DNA from: Oxyruncus cristatus
Taxonomy: Eukaryota > Chordata > Aves > Passeriformes > Cotingidae
Direction of reading: 5' to 3'
DNA length: 64,000 bases
Assembly (NCBI GenBank): GCA_013399855.1
Contig: VXAY01004755.1
Coordinates: forward strand, 881,974 to 945,973
Shown one piece after another: positions 52,317 through 64,000 of the stretch. The translations under genes and the position numbers were made by a program. How positions within the stretch are numbered: position 1 is the stretch's first letter; every line of letters starts with the position of its first letter. The notes under the pieces are model-generated. The model had not been told where the DNA came from and made no database searches. It saw only the letters and a list, made by a program, of their open reading frames with translations.

Positions 52317-55174
52317 AAAAACCAGACACAACCACTACTTGCTGCTGAACTTTGCAGTCAAGGCTTTGCTACTCCAAGGCTACAAAGCAAGCTGCAAAGT
52401 AGACAACAAAAAAAGAATTAAAAGACAAAAGGTCTGGAAATGCCCAAGACCAGTTTCACCAAGATTTTTCACTTCTTATCCCAAATTTCTTGTTTTCTTT
52501 TAGAATCACTTCCCTCCCCGTGCTTGTCCCAAGTGCTGACACCCGTGCAGCTCCTCATGGCTCACAGAGGACTCCAGGCAACCTGTTCCCCCTCCTCTGA
52601 CATCAGCCACTCAACTCTAACACATTTTTGTATTTCTACTCACAGTTAAGGGCTCTAATTCCCACTGGCCCAGAGCAAATATTACATTTGGCTGCAGAAG
52701 AGAAAGGCAGGTTTGAGGGAGTGCAAAGAGGTGAGGAAGGAGGCTCAGATGCGGGAGGGAATTTTCACAGATTTTCATCCCCTCCCTTTAGGATAAACCC
52801 CAACTCCAGCATCCCCAGGGAATGGGACACTCAAACCTCCCACGTTTTGGACTGACCCTCCTTTTGGGGAGTCAGAGGAGGAGAAAGCAAAATCTCTCCC
52901 TTCCTAAAGACCCCGAGTAAGGAACACTCCAGAGCAGAACAGCACTAACAGAAGACAAGGCACCACCTACGATCACCCCCGGATATGGAGTTCAAACACA
53001 TGGGGGGGTCCTCTCAACAATTTCCGTGCAAATCACCAGGCTTTTGAAGAATTCACACGGTGACATCCCAGCAGAGCAGTGACACACACGCTGATCCACC
53101 TGCACAACCGCACACAAGAACCAGGAGCCCGGATTTAGGAACAGCCCCTTGTCAGAAGTTAAACAGGAGAATCTGATTGTTTCACCACAGGGGGTTTCTG
53201 CACTGGTCTCACTCTGGCAGGTAGCTGATAATGTTAATTGGGAATAGTTGAAGATACCGGGTTTAAAGGTGTTTTTATCAGGTATTAGAGCATGATGCCT
53301 GTCTATCCAGCACACCTTGCATTCCTGTTACCTCGTTTATTCAGGCCTGAAGATGTATAAAAGCAAAAAATTTGACAGATTTGTTTTAAAAGGCAGTATT
53401 TTATACATTCGTATTTAATTGAGTGAGTACAATGTCCAGTAAACTGGATTTTGCGCCAAGGACCTGCAGAACTTGCCTTTCCCGAGGGGTTACAAAGAAC
53501 AGAATTTGCAATCTCCAAAGCGCCTCGTTCTCAGAGGAGCAGGTGGGGGGGTTGTGCTCATTTCCCTCTGTCCAAGCCCACACAAAATGTCTAAAGAGGA
53601 GAAAGTTCTCCAGAACTGCTCAGTCAAATCAAATTAATACTAATTATATCGACAAATGCCAGGTGTTTGAACACCACCTCTTTGCTATCAGCACAAATCC
53701 CCCTTTAAGTCATTCCCCTGAAGGGGGGGCTCAGCGATGCTCTGGTACCTCACGGCTTATTCCAGTCCCAGATTATACTGGATATTTAAAAGCAAAAGTA
53801 AAGAACTTATTTCATGCAGAAAAACACCACTCAGAGCATATGCAAAAGCTGCTTTCAGAGCAGGCCCAGAATTAGCTCCACAGATATTTTTCCAAGTTTG
53901 ACAGTTGAGCCTTCTGTGCTTGTCATACACTTGCCACATTAGAAAAATAATGTTCTTATGTAGTAGTGAACACATGTTTATTTAATGGCATCTGCCCAGG
54001 GGGATGAGAGATTTGCTGTGAGCACTCACAGAACTGTTTCTCTCAAACCAAATCACGTTTGAAATATCTGGGTTAAAACTGATCTGGAATGGGTTGATTT
54101 TTGACTTTGAAAGAGCTCAAAACCAAAGGGTTGGGTTTTTTAATATACATACATATATCCATAGCTGAATTTACTATGCAGGAAAATACCCACATCTGAA
54201 AAGAGGGAGAGGAAATCAAATAAAACTATTTTTAAGTATTCTAACATTTATAAACATTAAATATGGTTTCAAAGGAAATCCTGGGACGTTTCATTCCGTC
54301 TGTTCCCCCCAAACCCACGCTGTCTATCCTGATCTGTGTCTTGAAGCTACAGCCACAAGGAAACAGAAACTAATCCCTCAAATAAAACCAGCCTTGCTTG
54401 GCGTTTACCTTGTATTTGTGGGAGGGTTTTGTGTGGGTTTGGTTTGGGGGGGTTTTCCTATGAGGGGGGTTTTGTTTCAATAAAGCAACGGGATAATTTA
54501 CTACTCATGGTGGTTTTTTAAAGGAAATAATCAAAATGCAGAAAACAAAGATTTTTGTACAAGGCTTAAAAAAAAAAATTATAGGAAGCAATGGGTAAGG
54601 CTCCAAAAATAAACAAAAATGAAAAAGCCTGTGTTTGATTCCTTCTCTTTGCCAAAGGGGCGACTTCAGCTGAGTAACTCAATATTTGTGCTTTGGCACC
54701 ATCACCCAGAAAGACCAAAGAGAGGGAATCCATTCATCACAAAACCACACAAAAGGATCCCCCAGCCCCTCCCATCCACGACTAACACACACGTGTGAGA
54801 GACTGCAGGCACCAGAACCAGGATGGGATCATTCCAGAAATTAGAAACCAAAGGGATTTGGTTGTTAAAAGCAGGTTCAGGTTTGAGTGAGATATGTACC
54901 AGTACAGGAGACCTGCAGGGAGGGACATTTCTGCACAAAACACCAGCAATTACTTCAGCCTTTGGATGGAAAACTCAAGCAAACCTTAAAACAGAAACTG
55001 GAATATTTAGGACTCCTTCCCTTTCTAAGTTGTTTTTGGGGGTTTTTTTTCCCTTAATCTCCTTATGTCAGAGAAAAGAAAACAGTTATAAAAACACCCC
55101 AAAATACGAACTGCCATCAGGTACAGTGTCACCCAAGCCATGGGTACTGCTCATGGAGGGCATGGGCTGGGACA

Positions 55175-55720
55175 CCCTGGTCAGGCTGGGCTCAGGGCGC
55201 AAGGCAGGGCTCAGGGCAGGGCTGAGAGCTCAGGACAGGGCTCAGGGCAGGGCTTAAAGCAGAGCTCAAAGCTCACTGCAAGGCTCAAGGCAGAGCTCAA
55301 GGCAGGGCTCAGGGCAAGGCTCAGGGCTCAAGGCTCAGGGCAGGGCTCAAGCCAGAGCTCAAGGCAGAACTGAAGGCTCAGGACAGGGATCAAGGCAGAG
55401 ANGGGCTCAGGGCAAGGCTCAGGGCTCAAGGCTCAGGGCAGGGCTCAAGGCAGAGCTCAAGGCAGGACTGAAGGCTCAGGACAGGGCTCAAGGCAGAGCT
55501 CATGACAAAGCTCAAGGCTCAGGGCAGGGCTCAGGACAAGGCTCAGGGCAGGGCTCAAGGCAGAGCTCAGGACAAAGCTTAGGGCTCAAGGCAGAGCTCA
55601 AGGCAGGGCTCAGGGCTCAGGACAAGGCTCAGGGCAGGGCTCAAGGCAGAGCTCAGGACAAAGCTCAGGGCTCAAGGCAGAGCTCAAGGTAGGGCTCAGG
55701 CAGGGCTCAGGACACCTGCA
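55175..55720. repeat. GGCTCAGGGCA-type minisatellite with higher-order structure
   Basis: About 545 bp consists of 7-12-bp units such as AGGGCAGGGCTC, AAGGCAGAGCTC, AGGACAAAGCTC and AGGGCTC. Two higher-order periods are visible. A 98-bp block at 55305-55402 is repeated at 55403-55500, and an 86-bp block at 55533-55618 is repeated at 55619-55704. A single N sits at 55402, exactly at the junction of the 98-bp blocks, so copy number may be mis-assembled. Ala/Gly/Gln-rich and Pro/Glu/Cys-rich frames over it are repeat translations, not genes. Confidence 0.95.
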
Positions 55721-58700
55721 GAGCACACAGCTCTCCAGCACCAGTGCTGGCCCCAGGCTGTGCCTAAAGGAGGCCACGCAGACGGATCCCAAGGGTCACC
55801 TACAGCAGACAGGACCCCACTGACACTCAGAGCCTGGTGTACTTTCAGGACCTCCCAAAACCCACCGGACACACATTTCACCTTTCCCACCCGAGCTCTC
55901 CCTGCTCAGGGAGCACAGACAGGTGACTCAGTACAGCACAGGTACTGAGACACAGCTCAGAAACCACAGCAGAGTTGTCTCTGAACTCTGGAGAAGCACC
56001 TGAGTCTCCTCCTCTGAGGCCCTCAGGGTATTTGTGTGTCACACCCAGAGCACAGGCTGAGCGTGCATTCCAGCCTCACCTTTGCTCCCTGCTCCCACAG
56101 CCCGACCCCTCTCAGTAGCACTCCCTCCTCCCCCTATTTCCCTTCCATCCTGCCATTCCCAGTCTGTTTGTTGGGAGACGGGCAGCAAAGCCCAGCTGGA
56201 GGCAAAGGGAAGGAATTCCCCCTCTCAATTCAGATTGAAACCCAGATGATCCTGAAAGCACAGCTGGAAGCATCTCCCTCCAGAGGCAAGAGCACTGCAC
56301 TCAGAGGGGGAAATAACCTTCTGGTAATAGCCAATAAACTGCAAGATTAATGACTGTGTAACCAGAATTCCTGCAGAATACTTGACTGTTCATCAGGGTT
56401 CACGTGCTGTAAACAACTTATCCCTGCCCTCAACCTCTAAACAAAGCCACACATGGAACACTCACAGCGATTACAAATAAATGCCGTGTTTCTGTGGCAC
56501 CCAAAGGGCTTAAAAACAACTCCCTGAATACCTAAAATATTGTAATTCTGCTTCAGTGGCAGAAAGCTGCAGCACATAAATAACTGCTCTGCAAAGCACC
56601 CGGGCAGGCCTAAAAAGGACATTCTGTGTTATGACATTTTTAGTGCTTTGTAAGAACAAACTTTGTGTTTCTGCTGTTACGAGGAGGACCAAACAAACCA
56701 GGAGCCAGCTCCCCCCTGGGCTGTTTGCTCTGCTTCCTCCCGGGAACACAGCTCCTGGACTGGTCCAGGAATACCCCTTTGGAACAATCCTTTGTCCATT
56801 TATCAATATCGGGGTGGAGATTTGGGGGTTTCTGTCAACTTTGCATTATTTCCTATCTCTTTACTGCAAAGGTAATAATAAATTTATTATGAGCCAGATG
56901 CCCCACCCCGTGTTTCAGCTGGATATCCAAAGCCGAGATGTTTGTCATCCATGAATTAATCTTCCCGAGGTTTTCAGGGATGAAAGAGAGAAACAATAAG
57001 CCACGGAATAAATGGGATTTAATTCCCTTCCCCTCTCATCTTCCATTACTCAGAGAACACTCAGGACGAGAAAGTCTATTTGACAAGAAGTATCAACATA
57101 TTAAACACACACAAAAGCCATCCATCCTCCAAGTGCTTCCTGCAGGAGCAGCCACTAACTGTGATTAATTTACACTAATTTGGAGTCTAAAGGAAGAAGA
57201 CACTGATAAAACAACGTTTCTCCTGCTATTAAAAGCAGGGAGGAGAATGCATAGGAGGCAGAGAGCAGCTCTGTGCAAACCAAGAGTAGATCTGCAAAGT
57301 CTGAACCCCGGGTTTCCTCGTCCTCACGCCGCCCCTGGGGACTGCCCAGTCACTGCCAGGGATGTCTGAGAAATGAACCCACATCCCAATGGATGCACCC
57401 TGGATCCACCTCTCCACTGATGCGTTTTGTTTTCTGGACCTTAAGAGAACAGCGATTGCCTAAAAGGAGGGAGCACGTTGCACCTCTGCCGACGTGCAGG
57501 CAAACAGGAAAGTCCCACCTTTATGAAAATAATCATGAAAGTTATGAAAACTGCACCTTTGCATTTTATTTTTTGCCTGCACACAGCTTGGGAGCTCGTG
57601 CTTCGTTCTCACAGCCGTTCAAATTTTCCTCTTGTAATGAGAAGGAAAAAAAAAAAGAAAAAAAAGACCTGAAATGTTTTATTAGTGTTTGTGTTGTTTC
57701 TCATGGGCGTCTGGTTTTCTGAGAAACAAACCATCATTTCTAATTATTTATTCTGCACCACTCTTCCATCCCAAGGGTTGGCCTGATTTTGGTGTTGGGA
57801 GATCAGGCACACCCTCCACGCAGCCCAAGGCTTCGAGGAGGAGCTGACAGCCATTAGCAGCTGCAGGTTCTCCGTCCTGGAGAGCAAAAGGAAATGTTTT
57901 GAGTTAATTGTGGCTTCCTCGCAGTTTGCTACGGGAAAAAAAATCGCTTTATTAGGAAGATCTGAAGTTGTGACCTGCCCTGCACCACCAGAGCAGTGGT
58001 GTCCCTGTCAGCCTAGAACACTTCCTGAATTCCAGATAAACCAAACTCATGAGCTCCACAGTGACTCAGATGTGTCTTATCCTTCCACCTAAACAATGAA
58101 TTCAACTCTTTGATTATTTTTCATGATTACACTGATTTTGGTGGTTGTCAGGCAGCAAGTCCATCCACAAAGACACCAAAATCTGCTCAAATACACTCAG
58201 GTGCCACTAAACAGTGATAAACCAGATTCAGGCACTGTTTAAATTGAAGCAAGAAAATAAAGGCTCCAGTTTTATATCTTTACCCTCTCCTTAGTGCCAC
58301 AACTCAAAGCTATTATTTACACAGGCACATAGTATTCAAATTGGTTTAGATTTATAGATTATCCACTTACTAAGTTGAGGGTTTGCCATTGTATTTACTC
58401 TGTGCTTTCTACTCTTTATTTCAACTCATTAAATTCTTTACAGCCGTTTACTGGAGTCCAAAGTCACCCCCCAAGGTCAGATAATAAGTGCAACAAGTGT
58501 CTCCAGCTACAGGAGAAACATTCCCCATGGATCTCATCTAAAGAGATGGGAAAGGAGATAAATCAGCAACCAAGAAAATTCTCGTGCCACGGAGTAAATC
58601 CAGAATTCCTGTGACACCGGGGCAACATTGCTCAAATTTAAATTACTTTACCTTGGGTTCCAAAAGCCAGGCCCACTTCCTTTCACTTACATTGGAGCAA

Positions 58701-61019
58701 CCGTGAAAAACTGCTTCCAGGAAACAAAGCTGGCAAAGAAAACTGAACCGGGGGCGGGGGGAAGGAGGAGTGGCCTGAGCCCTCCATAAATCCCTTGTGT
58801 GCTCTCCGTGTTCTGTGACCCCGGGAATGGAAACTCCACTCCAAACTCTGTTCACAGTCCCACCTGCAACCGGGTTGTTTTTTGGAAGACAACGCATTGA
58901 CAAAAGACTTTTACTTTTTCTCCTTTTTTTTTTTATTTTTTATTTTTTATTTTTTGAATTAGCATCTAATAATTCTGAAGATTTCAGGCCTGTCTGTGGC
59001 TCACAGCAAAGAGAATCTTCCCCCTTCCCTAATTACAAAGCGATCTCATTTTCTCATCGAAGCCCAATGCACTGTGCCTACATAAAGTATAATGATCTTT
59101 TAACCTTTCTCTTAATAAACAATTCTGATGCGTGTTATTCCTATTTTCGAACACACAGTCCCTCAGACAGCTTTAGGGTGAAACACTTGAGCACAGCCCT
59201 CCTGTGGGGGAGTTCCCACCAGAGCCAACTGAAAACAAAATCCAACCTCTCTTCAGTTATAAATCTGCTGCTTTACCCCACAAACCATTCCAGCTTCCCC
59301 GGAGGCACAAAGGGATAGACAAGTAACCATGGATTTAACAAAGGCTTTCCTAAGCTGTTTTATCTATTTATCACAGCAACAGGGATCCAAACATGAGTCT
59401 GGCTTTATGGGGGTGATTTTCCCTTCGAAATCACACTCCCTACCAGGATCCAGCCCTGGCACAGCACCTGCAGGAGGTTTTATTCAGGGAAGAGGGGATT
59501 CCAAAATCCTTATGTGTCGATAAAACTGGATCTACAGCTACCCCAGACACAGATAGATATGGTTTTATTTAATGCTGCCTTCACTTAAACCCAGCCCCAC
59601 TCCTTACCTTCATTTCTCTTTAAGGAGGAATTAATTACTCCTTAACTTCAGTAACTTCTCGTCACACAGGTGTGTGCCAAGAAATCCCACTGGAGATACC
59701 AAACCATTTTTCCTTCCACACTCAATAATCTGCCTGAAAACAAGGAACAAGTTCTGGCCCACAGAAACTGGTGAAGACGTTGCTCAGCCCGACAAAGGCA
59801 GGGCTTGATTTTGTGTCTTAAAAGGATTCTACACTTGTGCTCTCACAACTGGATGTAGGTATGACAGGATGAACTGGCCTTTAAAGATAAGACAGGTTAA
59901 ATCCCATTTCTGCCTAATTAGCAACTTCCCCCCCGAGCAGCCTTTGGTTTCAGAGCCATAAAATCCCACGGTGGACCTTAATATGATGATAGTTCAGAGG
60001 AAATATTTTCCTCCAAGAGGAAGCAGATAACATGCTAAGAGAAAAATAGCTTGATTATATCTCACAAATCACTCCCTCCCTCTTACGAGCTTCCTCTCAT
60101 TTTCTAAAATATCATTTCCAGGTGGGGAACCAAGTGGCACCCAGGATCTCCTACAAACTCCCCATCACCAACAAAACAGCTCATTAAAAATAACGTCCTC
60201 TCGAAGTATCTTCACCATAAATTCCATTAGAAGTCATGGAACATCCTGATGCTCAGATTCCAGAGCAGAGCAGGAGGGCAGCAAGGAGCTGAGGCAGCCA
60301 CAGCATCCACTGTCCTGGAGGGACAGAGCCATCCCATGCCAGGCAGGTGCCCGGTCACACCCCTGAGGCAGAGCAGCTCTTGCAGTTACAGCCACAGAGG
60401 TTTGTCAGTGCCCCCCGTCTTTAATTTTGGTGTATTTTGTACAATCCGGCATAAAAACCCCTTTTTGTTCAATTGACATCGCCTTGAGCCCTGACTGCTG
60501 GGATTCTGAATTCCAGCAGAAAGCAACTGTGGCCTGTTAAAAGAGAGGAAAACCAAGTGTGAAAGGACAGGGGGATGGCAAAGGCTGCGTTTGTCCTTTC
60601 AGCCTGCATTATGCAGTGGTAACAATATATTTATTTCTATGTATTTTTGAGGACATAAAAAGGGCTCAGACCACAATGCACCACCACCACTGAATGCTCC
60701 TACAGCTTTAAACAGCAAAGTGGATGTTTCAGTTCAGGCAACTTGAATTTCTTTAAGACTGAAATACTACAGGACAAATGTTTCTGCCTCAGAAAACAGG
60801 GTGAGATAAAAGGGGCAAGTTCCGCACTGTGGCACAGAAGGCACCTGGGAGGGAAATTCTGTTCGTAATTTTGATGAACGTCACCCTTGTGTTAGAGCAC
60901 AGGCAGCTTCTTCCCACAGCTGCTCTGGGCCACACAATTCCTCAAGTGAGGAGCTGGCTTCCAAAAATTCTTCCAGCAAAGGAATCACAGAAAAATTTAG
61001 ACTGCAAACCTCCTGAGGC

Positions 61020-61155
61020 CAATCCCTGCAAGTAGATCACAGGTTGGGTAACACTGCTTACGCAGGTCTGGAGCATCTCCAGTGCTGAAGATTCCAACAT
61101 CTCTCTGGACAACTTGTTCCAGTGGCTGAAAATCCTTCTTGGAAGGAAAAAATCC
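61020..61155 (-). mobile_element. Old, diverged CR1 fragment (tentative)
   Basis: The minus strand reads AGCCACTGGAACAAGTTGTC, then CAGAGAGATGTTGGAATCTT and CACTGGAGATGCTCCAGACC. This parallels the CR1 3' segment GGCACTGGAACAGGTTGCCC and what follows it. The rest is too diverged to place, and the ATTCTATG terminus is absent. The edges are approximate. Confidence 0.55.
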
Positions 61156-61889
61156 CAAAACAACCGATACACAGTGGAAATTTCTGTCCATCTGGGTAAC
61201 TTTTTCTGTTGTTTTCAGTTTTTCTTGGGCACATGCAGAGAAAGAACCTCCTTCCTGCTCCTGCAGAGGTCCCCAGGAGCTCCTACCAGGCTCCCCCAGC
61301 CCACCCACCTGAGGGGCTCCACATGGAACCCAGTGCTCCAGAGGCATCCTGATGGGAATAACCCATTCCCAGAGCAGCAGTTATCCATCCCAGGCAATTA
61401 TCCATCAGGGCAGAGGATTCACATTCAACTCACTGCCCACCAGGCCCCCAGGTCACCTCTTGGCTGGCCCCAGACTGTAATGGTCATTGGCGCAGGATTT
61501 TATTCCATCTCAGGTGCAACATTTGGCATCAAATCCAGGATTAACTCTGGAGAAACAGCATTCCCAACCTAAAATACCAACTGGACCTTGACCCATCTCT
61601 CTCTGAGCCCAGCAGCTCAGCCAGGGCTCCACTACAGGGACCAAAAGCATTCCAGAAGCCCCAATTCTGTCCATGTTGAGTCCAGAAGATAGCACTGAAA
61701 CCAGAAAATTCCAAGATCTCTATAATATCCTGTTGCCCCTTTGAAGGCTCACTCCATGGTCTTTCCAGTTTTTTGATGTGGCCCAGGTCAAAACTGTCCA
61801 GGCAAAAAACCCGCCAAGTGTTCCATTTAAAAGATTCAAACACATCTCCCTATCACCCTGCCGCAACAAACAAACCTCCTTCCACCGCG

Positions 61890-62020
61890 CAGACAGTTAG
61901 ATATGCTAATGTATGCTAATTAGGCAGCTAATCCTCGGAGCTGAAAACCTGTTTCAAGAGGAGGTACAACTTCAAAACATTTCTCCCAGAAGCTGCTCGG
62001 TGAAATGCATATTCATCACC
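61890..62020. promoter_or_regulatory. Candidate regulatory block with duplicated POU-like site
   Basis: TATGCTAATG and TATGCTAATT are adjacent at 61902-61921, followed by TTAGGCAGCTAATCC (homeodomain and bicoid-type words) and ATGCATATTCAT further on. The motif density is well above the surroundings. Confidence 0.3.
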
Positions 62021-62732
62021 TTCACACAGGGATGTTCCACGGCTCCCTGCAAAGGGCTCCTGGAGAACTGAACCCTCTGCAGCCCCGGCTGGTGGAGGGG
62101 AGGGACCTGCTGAGGAGAAATCCCTCGGGAAGAAGAGGAAAATATTCCAAAACATGCCCAAAACATCGAACACTGCCAGCCTTCCTGGTTCTATAAAGAA
62201 GCAAAGCTGTGCATTGCCATTCTCACAAAGGCGATCGTCAAAGCCAACACTTCGTAATTAGAAAGGATTCGGACTAGGACTTTATTAATAAGTCATATGA
62301 TCAATGAAATGATGTTCCAATGGGACACAGTATTTGCTGGATCACTGTAGGTTCTGCCCCACGAGGGAACAGCCAGTAGGAATGCCATCCCTACAGATAT
62401 TCTGTGCTGGAGGAGAAGCCCGGTGTGACACAGTTTGTGTCCGTCTGTGCACACACAGCGCCTAAAACTGGGATAAATCCCTGTATTTCCACATGCACAT
62501 GGCTGGAGCTGCACAGGCACATTTCAGAGCCCCTCTCATCACACAGGTTGTGCAGAAATGAGGAACTGTCATATAAAATCTGGAATCTGTTACCGATCCA
62601 ACTGTTCCACTTAATCAAAAGCAAAGAGACTTCTAAGAGCTCTCTTGCTACTTCTGACAGCCAATTTCCCCAAGAAAGAGCAACTGTGCTAACAGATCTT
62701 AATAATTCACAGGGCCTGCAGAGCCTTGCCTT

Positions 62733-62764
62733 AAAAAAAAAAAAGGGGGAGGGAGGGAGGGAGG
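62733..62764. repeat. A-tract followed by (GGGA)n
   Basis: Twelve A followed by GGGGGAGGGAGGGAGGGAGG. The G-rich part has four or more G-triplets at short spacing, which meets the sequence rule for an intramolecular G-quadruplex. Confidence 0.9.
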
Positions 62765-64000
62765 CTTTTCTCTTTTTTTGACAAAAACCAGCAAATGGCC
62801 TCTTGAAAACAGCAAGGGAAGAGTCTGCCCTGCCCACAGGAGTGTGCAGAGCAGAGAGAGCCCGGACAGCCCCACATTCCTCATCCACTCCAGGGGTTTC
62901 ATGGCTTTCCACGGCCGGGAAGATGCCCAGCCCTGCTGTCCCAGGGCAGTACCTGTCACACAGAATGCTCCCTACACAAGCACAGCCTCTCAGCCCTGGC
63001 AGGGCTGTTATTGCTCAACAGACGACCTTGTTAGGAAGGATTCAAAGAACAACCGCTGCCACAGCTGATTAATCTGAATTTGAGCAAAGAAAAAAATCCC
63101 ACACCACCCAAATCTGGTAAGAGCTTTATTTCCTCTGAAGAGCAGTAACAGCACACGCCAGAACTTGTGTAGGATATGGGAAAGCCCTCCCATAATGAGG
63201 AATAACCACTGCCTAATTCCTGAGAGAATGACCAATAAAAACGGCTCCGACGGAAAATACCAGGACTGCCAGAGGAAGCTTCCAGGGTTTGACTGAGAGA
63301 AACCTGCAGAGGAATTTTTCTGTAAAACAAACTACATGTTATTACCAAATGGTAGAAAATTTCGGCGGATATTTGTAACAGAGTGTAGCTCTGAAAAAGT
63401 GTTCAACTCTACTCCTCATTATATCAAAACCAGATGTAACTGCAGAGGGAAGCAAAGCCTGACTTGGAAGAGAAAAAAAAAAAAACCCTGCAGGATCCAT
63501 AAAAAAATCCCCAGGTATGAAAGTGGTGTTTGACACTGGAGGTACCACAGCTGTGCAGAGCAACTGAGAATTCCCCAAGCGCTTCCATGAGAAGATAATT
63601 CGCTATGAAAGTGACTTCTCTGGTCTAGAAAGACACAATTCCCAGTTTTCCCTGTCGCTGTGGCTCTGCATCCAGGTAGGAATGCCAGGAGACCTCTGTC
63701 CTCAGGTGCCTCAGCTCACGGATGCAACAGGAAACAGGCACAGCAGACCCAGCCTGGCTGGGACAAGGCACATTCCCTGCCAGAAATAACTCCCAAACAC
63801 TTCAAACAATAACATTTGGACTTTTTTTTTTTTTTTTGAGCACTGCCTAAAGAAAAACGAGTACAAAGAGACCCTGCAAGTGCTGCTACCACACAAACCA
63901 ACGGCGGTTACGAAAGTCTCTCTTCTCGTGAAAAGGAGTCGCGAGGTTTTTGGAGGCAAAAGAGGAAAAAACGGGCTAAACGAGCTCGGTCCAAAAATCC

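Noticed and set aside
55140..55373. Ala/Gly/Gln-repeat protein frame
   Set aside because: It is a translation of the minisatellite. The frame depends on 12-bp units and breaks where units are 7 bp long.

Overview
The window looks like avian nuclear DNA. It holds only a few CR1 LINE 3'-end fragments, no SINEs or DNA transposons that I recognise, and two spliced exons of a vertebrate gene whose protein sequence is recognisable. CR1 also occurs in turtles and crocodilians, so 'bird' is an inference from the CR1 type plus the low repeat density. I see no bacterial, plasmid or viral gene content and no CRISPR array.

The only protein-coding sequence I can support is two small exons on the minus strand. 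An 85-nt exon (34360-34444) and an 84-nt exon (29914-29997) are joined by a 4,362-bp intron with consensus GT/AG sites. They splice in frame into about 55 residues of the N-terminal region of a Mediator subunit 13 protein, best matched to MED13L. They probably correspond to coding exons 3 and 4. Exons 2 and 5 were not found, so the window appears to lie wholly inside the gene: 34445-64000 is the 3' part of the upstream intron and 1-29913 the 5' part of the downstream intron. Most of the 64 kb is therefore intron, and the many short open frames in it are chance.

Layout. 1-29913 (intron, downstream of the exons): a 103-bp tandem duplication near 1.2 kb; a broken RTE-like LINE 3' end at 5.3-6.0 kb; a CR1 fragment at 21.4 kb; a 64-bp tandem duplication at 22.8 kb; a near-perfect 190-bp inverted repeat spanning 26.1-27.6 kb; and a 17-N gap in a poly-G tract at 18.7 kb. 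29914-34444: the two exons and their intron. 34445-64000 (upstream intron): CR1 fragments at 36.1, 47.0, 52.1 and 61.0 kb; a small CpG island followed by a strong minus-strand splice donor at 48.1-48.4 kb (possible alternative first exon); a GGCTCAGG-type minisatellite with two higher-order periods at 55.2-55.7 kb; and a 41-T homopolymer at 45.7 kb.

Several AT-rich blocks crowded with homeodomain-, POU-, RFX- and CRE-like words (around 3.1, 11.7, 40.0, 45.5, 48.9, 51.0 and 61.9 kb) look like conserved intronic regulatory elements. I cannot test conservation here. The items most worth checking are the 26-27.5 kb inverted repeat, the RTE-like LINE (possibly the horizontally transferred AviRTE type) and the CpG island with its donor.
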